A stretch of 57,853 nt of DNA from Prevotella sp. (GTDB taxonomy: Bacteria; Bacteroidota; Bacteroidia; Bacteroidales; Bacteroidaceae): assembly GCA_017554145.1 (NCBI GenBank), contig JAFZIZ010000017.1, positions 1-57,853 of the forward strand. Direction: 5' to 3'. A program made the position numbers and the translations under genes. The notes under the pieces are model-generated. The model made no database searches and was not told the origin of the DNA. It worked only from the letters and a program-made list of their open reading frames with translations. Of this stretch, positions 24,088 to 31,541 are shown in pieces; position 1 is the first letter of the stretch; the number at the start of each line of letters is the position of its first letter.

Positions 24088-24162
24088 GATTAAAGAATTG
24101 AAAAATTGAAGAAATGAAATAAGGCTCCGCTTCACAAACAAGTGAAAGCGGAGTTTCTTTTT
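24063..24162 (+). promoter_or_regulatory. Attenuator: antiterminator and terminator before pheA
   Basis: Antiterminator: 24063-24073 (TTGTGAAGCGG) is the exact complement of 24127-24137 (CCGCTTCACAA), 11 bp. Terminator: 24125-24135 pairs with 24142-24153 (11 bp, one bulged A), loop AAACAA, then TTTCTTTTT. The two structures share the 24127-24135 arm and are mutually exclusive. The first arm lies inside the leader ORF just after the Tyr/Phe run, so a ribosome finishing the peptide would mask it. Confidence 0.85.
24085..24116 (+). repeat. Octamer array between leader peptide and terminator
   Basis: TAAGATTA, AAGAATTG, AAAAATTG, AAGAAATG: four 8-nt units starting at the TAA of the leader peptide. 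It forms the loop of the antiterminator. Confidence 0.75.
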
Positions 24163-24180
24163 AAGAATAAAAGTCGAGAT

Positions 24181-25023
24181 ATGAAGAGAATAGCGATACA
24201 AGGAATTATCGGGTCGTTCCACGACATTGCAGCGCACCTGTATTACGAGGGTGAGCAGATACAGATAGTATGTTGCAATACTTTCGAGCAGGTGTTTGAC
24301 AGTATCAAGCAGGATCCGACGATGATAGGCATGACAGCCATCGAGAATACCATTGCGGGTTCGTTGCTGCATAACTACGAGTTGTTGCGTGACTCAGGTA
24401 CGACCATCGTAGGTGAGCATAAGTTGCATATCTCCCATTGTATCTGTTGTCTGCCAGAAGACGACTGGGACACGATTACGGAGATTCATTCCCATCCCGT
24501 TGCCCTGATGCAGTGTCGACAGTTCCTTGCTCAGCATCCAACAATCAAGAATGTGGAGGCTGAGGATACCGCTGGTAGTGCGAAGATGATTGCCGACGGA
24601 CAGCATAAGGGTTGGGCGGCTATCTGTCATGCAGAGGCAGCAAGGCTCTATGGACTGAAGGTGCTCGAAGACCATATCGAGGACAACAAGCACAACTTCA
24701 CGCGCTTCCTCGTGGTGAGCAGTCCTAACAAGGCAGACCTGTTGCGCCCATTGACAGAGACCAACAAGTCGAGCATCGTCTTCTCGTTGCCTCACGAAGA
24801 GGGTAGTCTCTCGCATGTTCTCGCCATCCTCTCGTTCTACAGGATTAACCTGACGAAGATTCAGTCGCTGCCCATCATCGGTAGGGAATGGGAATACCTG
24901 TTCTATGTCGATCTGATGTATGACGACTTGACACGTTATCGTCAGTCGATTGATGCCATCATCCCATTGACCAAAGACTTTAAGATATTGGGAGAATATA
25001 AAGATGGGAAGCAGACAAATTAG
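24181..25023 (+). CDS. pheA: Prephenate dehydratase
   Basis: Converts prephenate to phenylpyruvate. N-terminal type II periplasmic-binding-like catalytic domain (GSFHDIAAHLY, TMIGMTAIENTIAGSLLHNYELL, and the catalytic TRF motif in NFTRFLVVS) and a C-terminal ACT domain (SIVFSLPHEEGSLSHVLAILSFYRINLTKIQSLPI) that normally binds Phe for feedback. The start at 24181 (MKRIAIQGIIGSFHD) is chosen by homology; an upstream in-frame ATG would lie inside the terminator stem. First structural gene behind the attenuator. About 280 residues; no chorismate mutase domain here, as that is fused to the DAHP synthase. Confidence 0.94.
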   Translation: MKRIAIQGIIGSFHDIAAHLYYEGEQIQIVCCNTFEQVFDSIKQDPTMIGMTAIENTIAGSLLHNYELLRDSGTTIVGEHKLHISHCICCLPEDDWDTITEIHSHPVALMQCRQFLAQHPTIKNVEAEDTAGSAKMIADGQHKGWAAICHAEAARLYGLKVLEDHIEDNKHNFTRFLVVSSPNKADLLRPLTETNKSSIVFSLPHEEGSLSHVLAILSFYRINLTKIQSLPIIGREWEYLFYVDLMYDDLTRYRQSIDAIIPLTKDFKILGEYKDGKQTN

Positions 25024-25052
25024 AATTGAAAAATTGAAGAATTGAAGGATTG
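25021..25052 (+). repeat. Octamer array from the pheA stop codon to the aminotransferase start
   Basis: TAGAATTG, AAAAATTG, AAGAATTG, AAGGATTG, then AAGTT and the ATG at 25058. The first triplet is the pheA stop codon; the whole intergenic space is repeat. Confidence 0.85.
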
Positions 25053-25057
25053 AAGTT

Positions 25058-26242
25058 ATGATACAACCAGCAGACAGATTAGGTTTAGTACAAGAATACT
25101 ATTTCAGTAGGAAACTGAAAGAGGTGGCACAACTGAATGCAGAGGGTAAGGACATCATCAGTCTTGCCATCGGCAGTCCTGATATGCCGCCATCAGAGAA
25201 GACGATAGAGAAACTGTGTGAGGTAGCCCGTCAGCCGAATGCCCATGGCTATCAGCCTACGATGGGTACACCAGAGTTGCGTGAGGCGATGGCTCGTTTC
25301 TATAAGCGTTGGTATGATGTTGATCTCGACCCCAAGACAGAGGTTCTTCCGCTGATTGGTTCGAAGGAGGGTATCTTGCATGTAACACTGGCTTTCGTGA
25401 ATCCTGGCGATGAGGTGTTGGTACCTAATCCTGGTTATCCTACTTATACTTCGCTGTCGAAGATTCTGGGTGCGAAGATTGTGAACTACAATCTGCGTGA
25501 GGATAATGGTTGGCAACCTGATTTCGACCAACTGGAAGAAATAATGGCTAATAGCCAACAGCCAAATGCTAACAGCCGAATCAGGCTCATGTGGACCAAC
25601 TATCCCAATATGCCGACGGGTGGGAGAGCGCGTATGGAGACCTACGAGCGTCTGGTGCGCTTTGCCAAAGACCATAATATCGTCGTGGTCAACGACAACC
25701 CCTACAGTTTCATTCTCAACGAGGAACACCTGTCGCTCTTGCAAGTGCCTGGTGCGAAAGACTACTGCATTGAGTTCAACTCGATGTCGAAGTCACACAA
25801 TATGCCTGGATGGCGTGTAGGACTTTGTGCTTCCAACAGCCAGTTTATCTCGTGGATACTGAAGGTACAGTCGAATATCGAGAGTGGCACTTTCCGTGGT
25901 ATTCAACTCGCAGCCGCTGAGGCTTACGACAACAGTGACGAGTGGCATCGTGAGGCGAATATCAACACCTATGCTCGTCGCCGTCAGTATGCTGAGCAGA
26001 TTATGGATGTCTTAGGCTGTACCTATGACAAGAATCAGGTAGGTATGTTCTTATGGGGAAAGATTCCTGAAAATATACAGAACGTGGAAGACCTGACGGA
26101 GCGTGTATTGCACGAGGCGCGTGTCTTCATTACCCCAGGCTTTATCTTCGGCTCAAATGGTGAAAGATATATCCGCATTTCGCTCTGTGCGAAAGAAGAA
26201 AAAATCAAAGAAGCATTAGAAAGAATCAAAAAAGCAATATAA
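25058..26242 (+). CDS. PLP-dependent class I/II aminotransferase, probably aromatic
   Basis: Likely transaminates phenylpyruvate and hydroxyphenylpyruvate to Phe and Tyr, given its place between pheA and the DAHP synthase gene. Fold type I features: GSKEGILHVTLAF, NPGYPTYTSLS, NYPNMPTG, NDNPYSFI and the PLP Lys in NSMSKSHNMPGWRVG; the Arg that binds the carboxylate is in YIRISLC. 394 residues, about a dozen longer than relatives; the extra residues (NSQQPNANSR) come from an in-frame heptamer array at 25545-25579, in a loop just before the conserved RLMWTNYPN strand. Confidence 0.9.
   Translation: MIQPADRLGLVQEYYFSRKLKEVAQLNAEGKDIISLAIGSPDMPPSEKTIEKLCEVARQPNAHGYQPTMGTPELREAMARFYKRWYDVDLDPKTEVLPLIGSKEGILHVTLAFVNPGDEVLVPNPGYPTYTSLSKILGAKIVNYNLREDNGWQPDFDQLEEIMANSQQPNANSRIRLMWTNYPNMPTGGRARMETYERLVRFAKDHNIVVVNDNPYSFILNEEHLSLLQVPGAKDYCIEFNSMSKSHNMPGWRVGLCASNSQFISWILKVQSNIESGTFRGIQLAAAEAYDNSDEWHREANINTYARRRQYAEQIMDVLGCTYDKNQVGMFLWGKIPENIQNVEDLTERVLHEARVFITPGFIFGSNGERYIRISLCAKEEKIKEALERIKKAI
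25545..25579 (+). repeat. In-frame heptamer array inside the aminotransferase gene
   Basis: TGGCTAA, TAGCCAA, CAGCCAA, ATGCTAA, CAGCCGA: five 7-nt units. Two units contain stop triplets, but not in the frame used. Encodes a Asn/Gln/Ser-rich loop insertion. Confidence 0.8.
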
Positions 26243-26244
26243 TT

Positions 26245-27309
26245 ATGGAACTGGAATTAGAACCTTTGAAACTTCCGAGTGACAACGAACGCCCCTTCGT
26301 CATTGCAGGACCATGTAGTGCTGAGAGTGAGGAGCAAGTGATGACCACAGCCAAGCAACTGGCGATGTACGGATGTCATAACTTCCGTGCAGGAGTATGG
26401 AAGCCACGTACCAAGCCAGGAGGCTTTGAGGGACACGGTGAGCCTGCCCTGAAATGGTTGCAGCAGGTAAAGCAGGAGACGAAGATGCTCGTGGCTACTG
26501 AGGTGGCTACTCCTGAGCATGTGGAACTCTGTCTGAAATATGGTATCGACATCCTGTGGATTGGTGCCCGTACGACGGCTAATCCCTTTGCGATGCAGGC
26601 TCTTGCCGACAGTCTGAAGGGTAGTGATGTCCCCGTGTTTGTAAAGAACCCTGTCAACCCTGACTTAGAGTTATGGATTGGTGCTTTGGAGCGTTTGAAT
26701 CAAGCAGGTGTGAAGCGCATGGCAGCTATTCATCGTGGTTTCTCCAGTTACGACAAGAAGATTTATCGTAACATGCCGATGTGGCAGATACCTATCGAGT
26801 TGCATCGTCGTATTCCTGAACTGCCCATCATCAGTGACCCCAGTCATATCGGTGGTCGTCGCGAACTGATTGCCCCACTGTGTCAGCAGGCGATGGACTT
26901 AGGTTTCGATGGTCTGATTGTTGAGAGCCACTGCGATCCTGACAAGGCATGGAGTGATGCTAAGCAGCAGGTAACACCCGATGTGCTTGACTATATCCTC
27001 TCGCTGCTCGTTATCCGTGATGAGCACACTACCACCGAGGGTATCCAGCAGTTGCGTAAGCAGATTGACGAACTCGACAACCAGTTGATGGACTTGCTCG
27101 CCAAGCGTATGCGTGTATGTCGTGAGATTGGTCACTACAAGAAGGAACATAACATGACGGTGTTGCAGACTTCCCGTTACAATGAGATTCTCGACAAGCG
27201 TGGTGCTCAGGGTTCGCTCTTGGGTATGGGTCCTGAATTCGTTGCCCATGTCTTCGAGAATATCCATGAAGAGAGTGTTCGTCAGCAAATAGAAATCATT
27301 AATAAGTAA
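26245..27309 (+). CDS. Bifunctional DAHP synthase / chorismate mutase
   Basis: Residues 1-255 form a type I-beta (KDPG/KDO8P-like) DAHP synthase: FVIAGPCSAESEEQV, FRAGVWKPRTKPGGFEG, WIGARTTANPFAMQ, PVFVKNPVNPDLELWIGAL, and SDPSHIGGRRELI. Residues 265-354 are an AroQ-type chorismate mutase (QLRKQIDELDNQLMDLLAKR, EIGHYKKEHN). The fusion is common in Bacteroidetes and lets prephenate or chorismate feed back on DAHP synthesis. It sits 2 nt after the aminotransferase, and its stop overlaps the tyrA start by 1 nt. Confidence 0.95.
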   Translation: MELELEPLKLPSDNERPFVIAGPCSAESEEQVMTTAKQLAMYGCHNFRAGVWKPRTKPGGFEGHGEPALKWLQQVKQETKMLVATEVATPEHVELCLKYGIDILWIGARTTANPFAMQALADSLKGSDVPVFVKNPVNPDLELWIGALERLNQAGVKRMAAIHRGFSSYDKKIYRNMPMWQIPIELHRRIPELPIISDPSHIGGRRELIAPLCQQAMDLGFDGLIVESHCDPDKAWSDAKQQVTPDVLDYILSLLVIRDEHTTTEGIQQLRKQIDELDNQLMDLLAKRMRVCREIGHYKKEHNMTVLQTSRYNEILDKRGAQGSLLGMGPEFVAHVFENIHEESVRQQIEIINK

Positions 27310-28103
27310 TGAAGATATTAGTATTAGGTGCAGGAAAGATGGGAAGTTTCTTCATCGACCTGCTGAGTTTCGACCATGAGGTCGCTGTCTATGAGAAAGA
27401 CCCTAAGCGCATGCGGTTCACTTACAACTGTCAGCGCTTCACGGATATGGAGGAGATTAGAGACTTTGCCCCTGAACTCGTCATCAATGCCGTTACGTTG
27501 AAGTACACCATCCCTGTGTTTGAAGAGGTCATCCCTTATCTGCCGAAGGAGTGTATCATCAGTGATATCGCCTCTGTGAAGACTGATTTGAAAGACTTCT
27601 ACGAGAGGGCAGGGATGCGTTATGTGTCTACCCACCCGATGTTCGGACCTACCTTCGCCAACCTGCAACAACTGAGCGAGGAGAATGCCATCATCATCAG
27701 TGAGGGCGACTATATGGGACGTATCTTCTTTAAGGACCTCTATCAGAAGTTAGGACTCAATATCTACGAATACACCTTCGAGGAGCATGACAAGACGGTG
27801 GCTTACTCACTGAGTATTCCCTTCGTCTCTACCTTTGTCTTCGCTGCCGTCATGAAACATCAGGATGCACCAGGTACTACCTTCAAGCGCCACATGCGTA
27901 TTGCGAAGGGCGTGCTGAATGAAGATGACTATCTCTTGCAGGAAATCCTGTTCAACCCCTATACCCACGATCAGGTCAGTCAGATTCGTACGGAGTTGAA
28001 GGAACTCTTAGAAATTATTGATGAGAAGAATGCCGACGGTATGAAGGCATACCTTACGAAGATTCGTAATAATGTAAAGAGAGACATAGAGATTAAGAAG
28101 TGA
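27309..28103 (+). CDS. tyrA: Prephenate dehydrogenase
   Basis: NAD(P)-dependent oxidation of prephenate to hydroxyphenylpyruvate for Tyr. Rossmann motif VLGAGKMGSFFIDLL at the N-terminus, then ISDIASVKTDL and STHPMFGPTFANL, characteristic of TyrA; the C-terminal helical domain follows. 264 residues, the short form without chorismate mutase or ACT domain. Start ATG overlaps the previous stop (TAATG); its own stop overlaps the GTG of the exporter gene (GTGA), so translation is coupled. Confidence 0.93.
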   Translation: MKILVLGAGKMGSFFIDLLSFDHEVAVYEKDPKRMRFTYNCQRFTDMEEIRDFAPELVINAVTLKYTIPVFEEVIPYLPKECIISDIASVKTDLKDFYERAGMRYVSTHPMFGPTFANLQQLSEENAIIISEGDYMGRIFFKDLYQKLGLNIYEYTFEEHDKTVAYSLSIPFVSTFVFAAVMKHQDAPGTTFKRHMRIAKGVLNEDDYLLQEILFNPYTHDQVSQIRTELKELLEIIDEKNADGMKAYLTKIRNNVKRDIEIKK

Positions 28104-28258
28104 AGTATCATCTCGTTGCATTTCTCGTGGTAGCCATCTGGGGCAGCACCTTCGTCTTTACGAAGATGTTGCTCCTCGCTGGTCTTACACCTGCACAGAT
28201 CTTCACGCTCCGCTTCATCATCGCGTATGTGCTTCTGTTGGGATACCAGTTATTCTTC

Positions 28259-28286
28259 ACTCACCACTCACCTTTTCTGCCATTCC
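28259..28286 (+). repeat. Four heptamers at the EamA frameshift
   Basis: ACTCACC, ACTCACC, TTTTCTG, CCATTCC. The first two are exact repeats. The 28-nt length (1 modulo 3) accounts for the frame change. Confidence 0.6.
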
Positions 28287-28633
28287 AAGAAAGACGAACT
28301 TCTGATGGTATTGTTAGGTATCACGGGTGGCTCTGTGTATTTCCTCACAGAGAATGCAGCGATGCTATATACCACTGCAACGAATACCTCATTGATTGTC
28401 TGTTCGTGTCCTTTGTTTGCGATGTTGCTGGTAGCATTGTTCTATCGGCAGTCAGAGCATTTCACGAAGACACAGGTCTTTGGTTCCGTCATGGCGTGTA
28501 TAGGTATGGCGGTGGTAGTACTCAATGGACATTTTGTATTACATCTCTCGCCCTTGGGTGATACGCTCGCTTTCTGTGCCTGTCTTTGTTGGGCTGTCTA
28601 TTCGTTACTAATGAAAGTTGCGTTTGAACGAGG

Positions 28634-28705
28634 GCAGAGTGATGCTTGCATCAACTCTGCCGAGTGTGAGCAAGTTCGACCGAAGGTCAAGCCTGCCACT
28701 GAGCG
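28634..28705 (+). repeat. Hairpin-bearing insertion in the EamA gene
   Basis: Contains a long hairpin (28634-28660: GCAGAGT/ACTCTGC enclosing GATGC-TT-GCATC, one bulged A) and a smaller one (GACC-GAA-GGTC near 28678-28688). The encoded stretch (SDACINSAECEQVRPKVKP) is unlike a transporter loop, which suggests an inserted palindromic element kept in frame. Confidence 0.5.
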
Positions 28706-29074
28706 TTATTCCACACTCTTCATCACACGCAAGGTATTCTTCTATGGCTTGCTGACCATGATACCTTATTATCTATTTAATCCTGATGAGGTATCCCTTT
28801 TTTTCCATCTTTCTTCACTCCTCAATCCTCCTACCATACTCTTCAACCTGCTGTTTCTGGGTATTGTCGCTTCGATGGGGTGTTACGTTGTATGGAACTG
28901 GGTCATCAGCAAACTTGGCACTGTCGTTGCTACCAACTGGGTCTATTTCAACCCCATCACCACCATCATCTTCGCTTGGTGGTTGTTGCACGAGCAAATC
29001 ACACCTTGGTTCCTGATGGGTACAGTATTCATCCTGACGGGCATGTATCTCTGTGATAAAAAACGATCTAAGAT

Positions 29075-29962
29075 ATGAAACCATCCATCATTTTCCATCA
29101 GTATATCTGGCTTATCAATACGCTGAGGCGCTATCCACGAGTAACCCTCGACGAACTCTCTCAGCGATGGGTAGACGATGAGGTAGCAGAGGGCAACCCG
29201 CTTTCGCGTTCCTCGTTCAATCGCCATCGTGATGCCATCCTCGATATGTTTGGCGTGATTATCGATTGCGACACGCAGTATCGCTATTATATCAGTAATC
29301 CTGAGGTGCTCGATGACGACAGCCTTGAACGTTGGATGCTCTCTACGCTCACCGTCAGCAGTGTCCTTGCCGATAGTGCTTCACTTAAAGAACGTATCAT
29401 TTTGGAGAATGTTCCTGCTGGTGAGGAATATCTACAAACCATCATTCGTGCTATTAAGACGGGTAAGCGTATCCTGATGGGTTATCAGCGTTTCGGAGCC
29501 GAGGGTTATGAGAAGGTTGTCTCGCCCTATGCCCTCAAACTCTTCCATCAGCGATGGTATCTGCTGTCGTATACGGGGCGCCATTACGCTATCTATAGTC
29601 TCGACCGCATGAAGTCTGTATCGTTGACTGAAGAGGACTTTGAGATGCCTGCCGACTTCTCGCCCCAACAGTATTTCGCAGAGTATTTTGGTGTGTTGAC
29701 CGATGAGACTCCGATGGCACATATCGTTCTCAGAGCCTATGGTACGATGGCAAACTATTTGCGTACTCTGCCTTTGCATGCCTCCCAGCGTGAACTATCG
29801 ACATCAGAGGAATATACTGACTTTGCCCTCGACCTTCGTCCTACCTCTGATTTCATAGGTGAGTTACTTTCCCATGATTCCGTTATAGAGGTCATAGAAC
29901 CTCTCGACCTTCGTCAGAAACTCCTCCTGCGCATTGACGAGATGCGCCAAAGGTATCAGTAG
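29075..29962 (+). CDS. WYL-domain transcriptional regulator
   Basis: A 295-residue protein with an N-terminal winged-helix segment (residues 1-80, LSRSSFNRHRDAIL) and a WYL domain (about 130-200; VSPYALKLFHQRWYLLSY with the R-W-Y-L signature, then YSLDRMKSV). WYL proteins sense ligands such as nucleotides or nucleic acids and regulate stress, defence or metabolic genes. Its start overlaps the exporter stop (ATGA), so it is expressed with the Phe/Tyr operon. No defence genes are nearby. Target unknown. Confidence 0.85.
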   Translation: MKPSIIFHQYIWLINTLRRYPRVTLDELSQRWVDDEVAEGNPLSRSSFNRHRDAILDMFGVIIDCDTQYRYYISNPEVLDDDSLERWMLSTLTVSSVLADSASLKERIILENVPAGEEYLQTIIRAIKTGKRILMGYQRFGAEGYEKVVSPYALKLFHQRWYLLSYTGRHYAIYSLDRMKSVSLTEEDFEMPADFSPQQYFAEYFGVLTDETPMAHIVLRAYGTMANYLRTLPLHASQRELSTSEEYTDFALDLRPTSDFIGELLSHDSVIEVIEPLDLRQKLLLRIDEMRQRYQ

Positions 29963-29975
29963 TATCCTTATTTCC

Positions 29976-30251
29976 TTATTTATCTTCCAATGAGGCAGCT
30001 TTCAGTTGCTCTAAGGCACGACAGAGTTGGTCGGGGCAGGAAGTGCCTTTGGTGCCGCAACGGATGCCGTCGAGTTTGTGGATAACATCATCGATGTGCT
30101 GACCACGGACGAGTTGGCTGACGCCTTGAAGATTGCCGTTGCAGCCTCCGAGGAAGAAGACCTGTTGGATGATGTTATTCTCATCGGCAGTGACATCGAT
30201 CATTTTCGAGCAGGTGCCGGAAGTCTCGTATTGTACGTGTTTCGTTTTCAT
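29976..30251 (-). CDS. TSCPD domain protein
   Basis: A 91-residue protein ending in the signature GTKGTSCPDQLCRALEQL, preceded by FFLGGCNGNLQGVSQLVRG; this is the stand-alone TSCPD family (TIGR03905 type), related to a domain at the end of some ribonucleotide reductases. Cysteines suggest metal binding. It lies 11 nt after the phosphatase gene on the same strand, so they are likely co-transcribed. Function unknown. Confidence 0.85.
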   Translation of the reverse strand: MKTKHVQYETSGTCSKMIDVTADENNIIQQVFFLGGCNGNLQGVSQLVRGQHIDDVIHKLDGIRCGTKGTSCPDQLCRALEQLKAASLEDK

Positions 30252-30262
30252 ATTACCTTATA

Positions 30263-30721
30263 TTATTTATTGTTTTCGATATTGTCGATGAGGCATTGGC
30301 AGCCTAAGAGCACGTCTTGCCAAGTCGCCTCGAAATTACCAGTATACCATGGGTCAGCTACTTCACCAGGGCGGTTCGTATAGTCCATCAGCATACGTAT
30401 CTTACCTTCAGGGTCGCCTCCGCAGATGCGGTTCATATTACGGATGTTCCACTGGTCCATACCGATGAGCAGGTCGAAGCGGTCGTAGTCGCTGCGCGTC
30501 ATCTGACGTGCTGTCTTGCCCTTACAGGAAACATTGTGCTCTGCCAACTTCCGTTTGGCAGGAGGGTAGACTTCATTGCCGAGTTCCTCTGTAGAGGTGG
30601 CGGCAGACTCAATATAGTATTTGTCAGTGAGACGGGCTTTGCTGACCAGGTCTTTCATTACAAATTCTGCCATCGGACTGCGACAGATGTTTCCGTGACA
30701 GACGAATAATATCCTTTTCAT
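30263..30721 (-). CDS. Low-molecular-weight protein-tyrosine phosphatase
   Basis: Cytoplasmic cysteine phosphatase. The P-loop VCHGNICRSPMAE (Cys9, Arg15) is at the N-terminus and the acid/base Asp is in VADPWYTGNF near residue 127. 152 residues, normal. No capsule kinase genes are nearby, so its substrate is unclear; a housekeeping role is likely. The start codon lies 5 nt after a -7 box, implying a near-leaderless mRNA. Followed by the TSCPD gene. Confidence 0.93.
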   Translation of the reverse strand: MKRILFVCHGNICRSPMAEFVMKDLVSKARLTDKYYIESAATSTEELGNEVYPPAKRKLAEHNVSCKGKTARQMTRSDYDRFDLLIGMDQWNIRNMNRICGGDPEGKIRMLMDYTNRPGEVADPWYTGNFEATWQDVLLGCQCLIDNIENNK

Positions 30722-30726
30722 GGGGA

Positions 30727-30734
30727 CAAAGGTA
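30727..30734 (-). promoter_or_regulatory. -7 box of the phosphatase gene
   Basis: The minus strand reads TACCTTTG then TCCCC and the ATG, leaving almost no 5' UTR. Confidence 0.6.
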
Positions 30735-30797
30735 CAAAGAAGGGAGCAAATTATAAAAGAATTATTTGGTTTTCTTCTCGCTTAATCGAATTTTTCG

Positions 30798-30805
30798 TAT
30801 CTTTG
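30798..30805 (+). promoter_or_regulatory. -7 box of the HD hydrolase gene
   Basis: TATCTTTG, exact TAnnTTTG, 22 nt before the ATG at 30828; divergent from the phosphatase promoter. Confidence 0.6.
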
Positions 30806-30827
30806 TCCCGAAATATGAAACAATAAG

Positions 30828-31490
30828 ATGACAAGAGAAGAATTTGAGTCATTGATGGAGCGTTATGCCGATAAGATAGAAGCCTTCAGGCAATCGGCTC
30901 ATGCCTTGCACCAGAGCGTCAATCAGACCTATGGCGACGAACTGCCATACGGTTATCATCTGGATATGGTGGTGAACGGCATCAGGGACTTCGGTCATCT
31001 GGTATGTGCTGGCGAGGAAGACGTTCTGCCATTGTTCTTCGGGGGCTATTATCACGATAGTATCGAGGATGCGCGTCTGACGTATAACGACGTGTTGAAG
31101 GTGGCACGAGAGATGATGACAGAAGAGCAGGCACTGATGGCTACTGAGTTGGTATATGCATTGACAAATGATAAAGGTCGTACGCGTGCGGAAAGGGCAG
31201 GCGAACGATATTACAAGGGAATTCGTGAGACACCCTATGCACCATTCGTGAAACTCTGCGACCGTCTTGCCAATATCACCTATAGTTGTTCGGGTGTGGA
31301 TGGTAATAATCTTCACATGAAGGAGGTGTATAAGCATGAGATGCCCCATTTCCTTGCTTCCATCAATCCGCATAGTGACGACCAACGTTTCAATGTGCCT
31401 CAGGAAACAGTACTGAAACTGGCTGAGTGTCTGATTGACGACTTAGAGCGTGAGGAGCAGAATGGTAAGGTGTGGTGGCACGAATATTAG
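30828..31490 (+). CDS. Stand-alone HD-domain hydrolase, SpoT/MESH1-like
   Basis: A 220-residue protein resembling the hydrolase domain of RelA/SpoT: YHDSIEDARLTYNDV carries the HD pair, followed by ALTNDKGRTRAERAGERYY and VKLCDRLANI. There is no synthetase, TGS or ACT domain, so it resembles small alarmone hydrolases (MESH1), which cleave (p)ppGpp. Some such proteins hydrolyse other nucleotides, so the substrate remains open. An AGTTTAA-type heptamer array runs from its stop codon towards the next gene. Confidence 0.8.
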   Translation: MTREEFESLMERYADKIEAFRQSAHALHQSVNQTYGDELPYGYHLDMVVNGIRDFGHLVCAGEEDVLPLFFGGYYHDSIEDARLTYNDVLKVAREMMTEEQALMATELVYALTNDKGRTRAERAGERYYKGIRETPYAPFVKLCDRLANITYSCSGVDGNNLHMKEVYKHEMPHFLASINPHSDDQRFNVPQETVLKLAECLIDDLEREEQNGKVWWHEY

Positions 31491-31530
31491 TTGAAAGTTG
31501 ATAGTTTAAAGTTTAAAGGTTCAAGAGTTT
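31489..31530 (+). repeat. AGTTTAA-type heptamer array after the HD hydrolase gene
   Basis: AGTTGAA, AGTTGAT, AGTTTAA, AGTTTAA, AGGTTCA, then AGAGTTT; begins within the TAG stop codon (31488-31490) and ends about 12 nt before the next ATG. Confidence 0.85.
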
Positions 31531-31541
31531 AAAGACTATAT

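Larger units (their letters stand above)
28100..29078 (+). pseudogene. EamA/DMT-family exporter, frameshifted
   Basis: Two frames together encode one ten-helix EamA (drug/metabolite transporter) protein. Frame A runs from the GTG at 28100 through GYQLFF near 28258; frame B resumes at KKDELLMVLLGITGG near 28287 and continues to 29078. Between them lie 28 nt (28259-28286) built of four 7-nt units. Removing exactly 28 nt restores one continuous frame. A second insertion of about 24 residues (around 28634-28705) lies before RYSTLFITRKVFF and contains hairpins. Position after tyrA suggests export of aromatic amino acids. Unless corrected by slippage, the product is truncated. Confidence 0.8.

Noticed and set aside
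28795-28840. A third repeat insertion in the EamA gene (TTCACTCCTCAATCCTCC region)
   Set aside because: The pattern is weak and the encoded LLNPPTILFNLLFLG fits the normal family sequence.
29075-29962. WYL regulator as marker of a defence island
   Set aside because: Neighbours are aromatic amino acid genes, a TSCPD protein and a phosphatase; no defence effector is present.
29963-29990. Period-8 CCTTATTT array between the WYL and TSCPD genes
   Set aside because: Only about two imperfect units; could be chance in AT-rich DNA.
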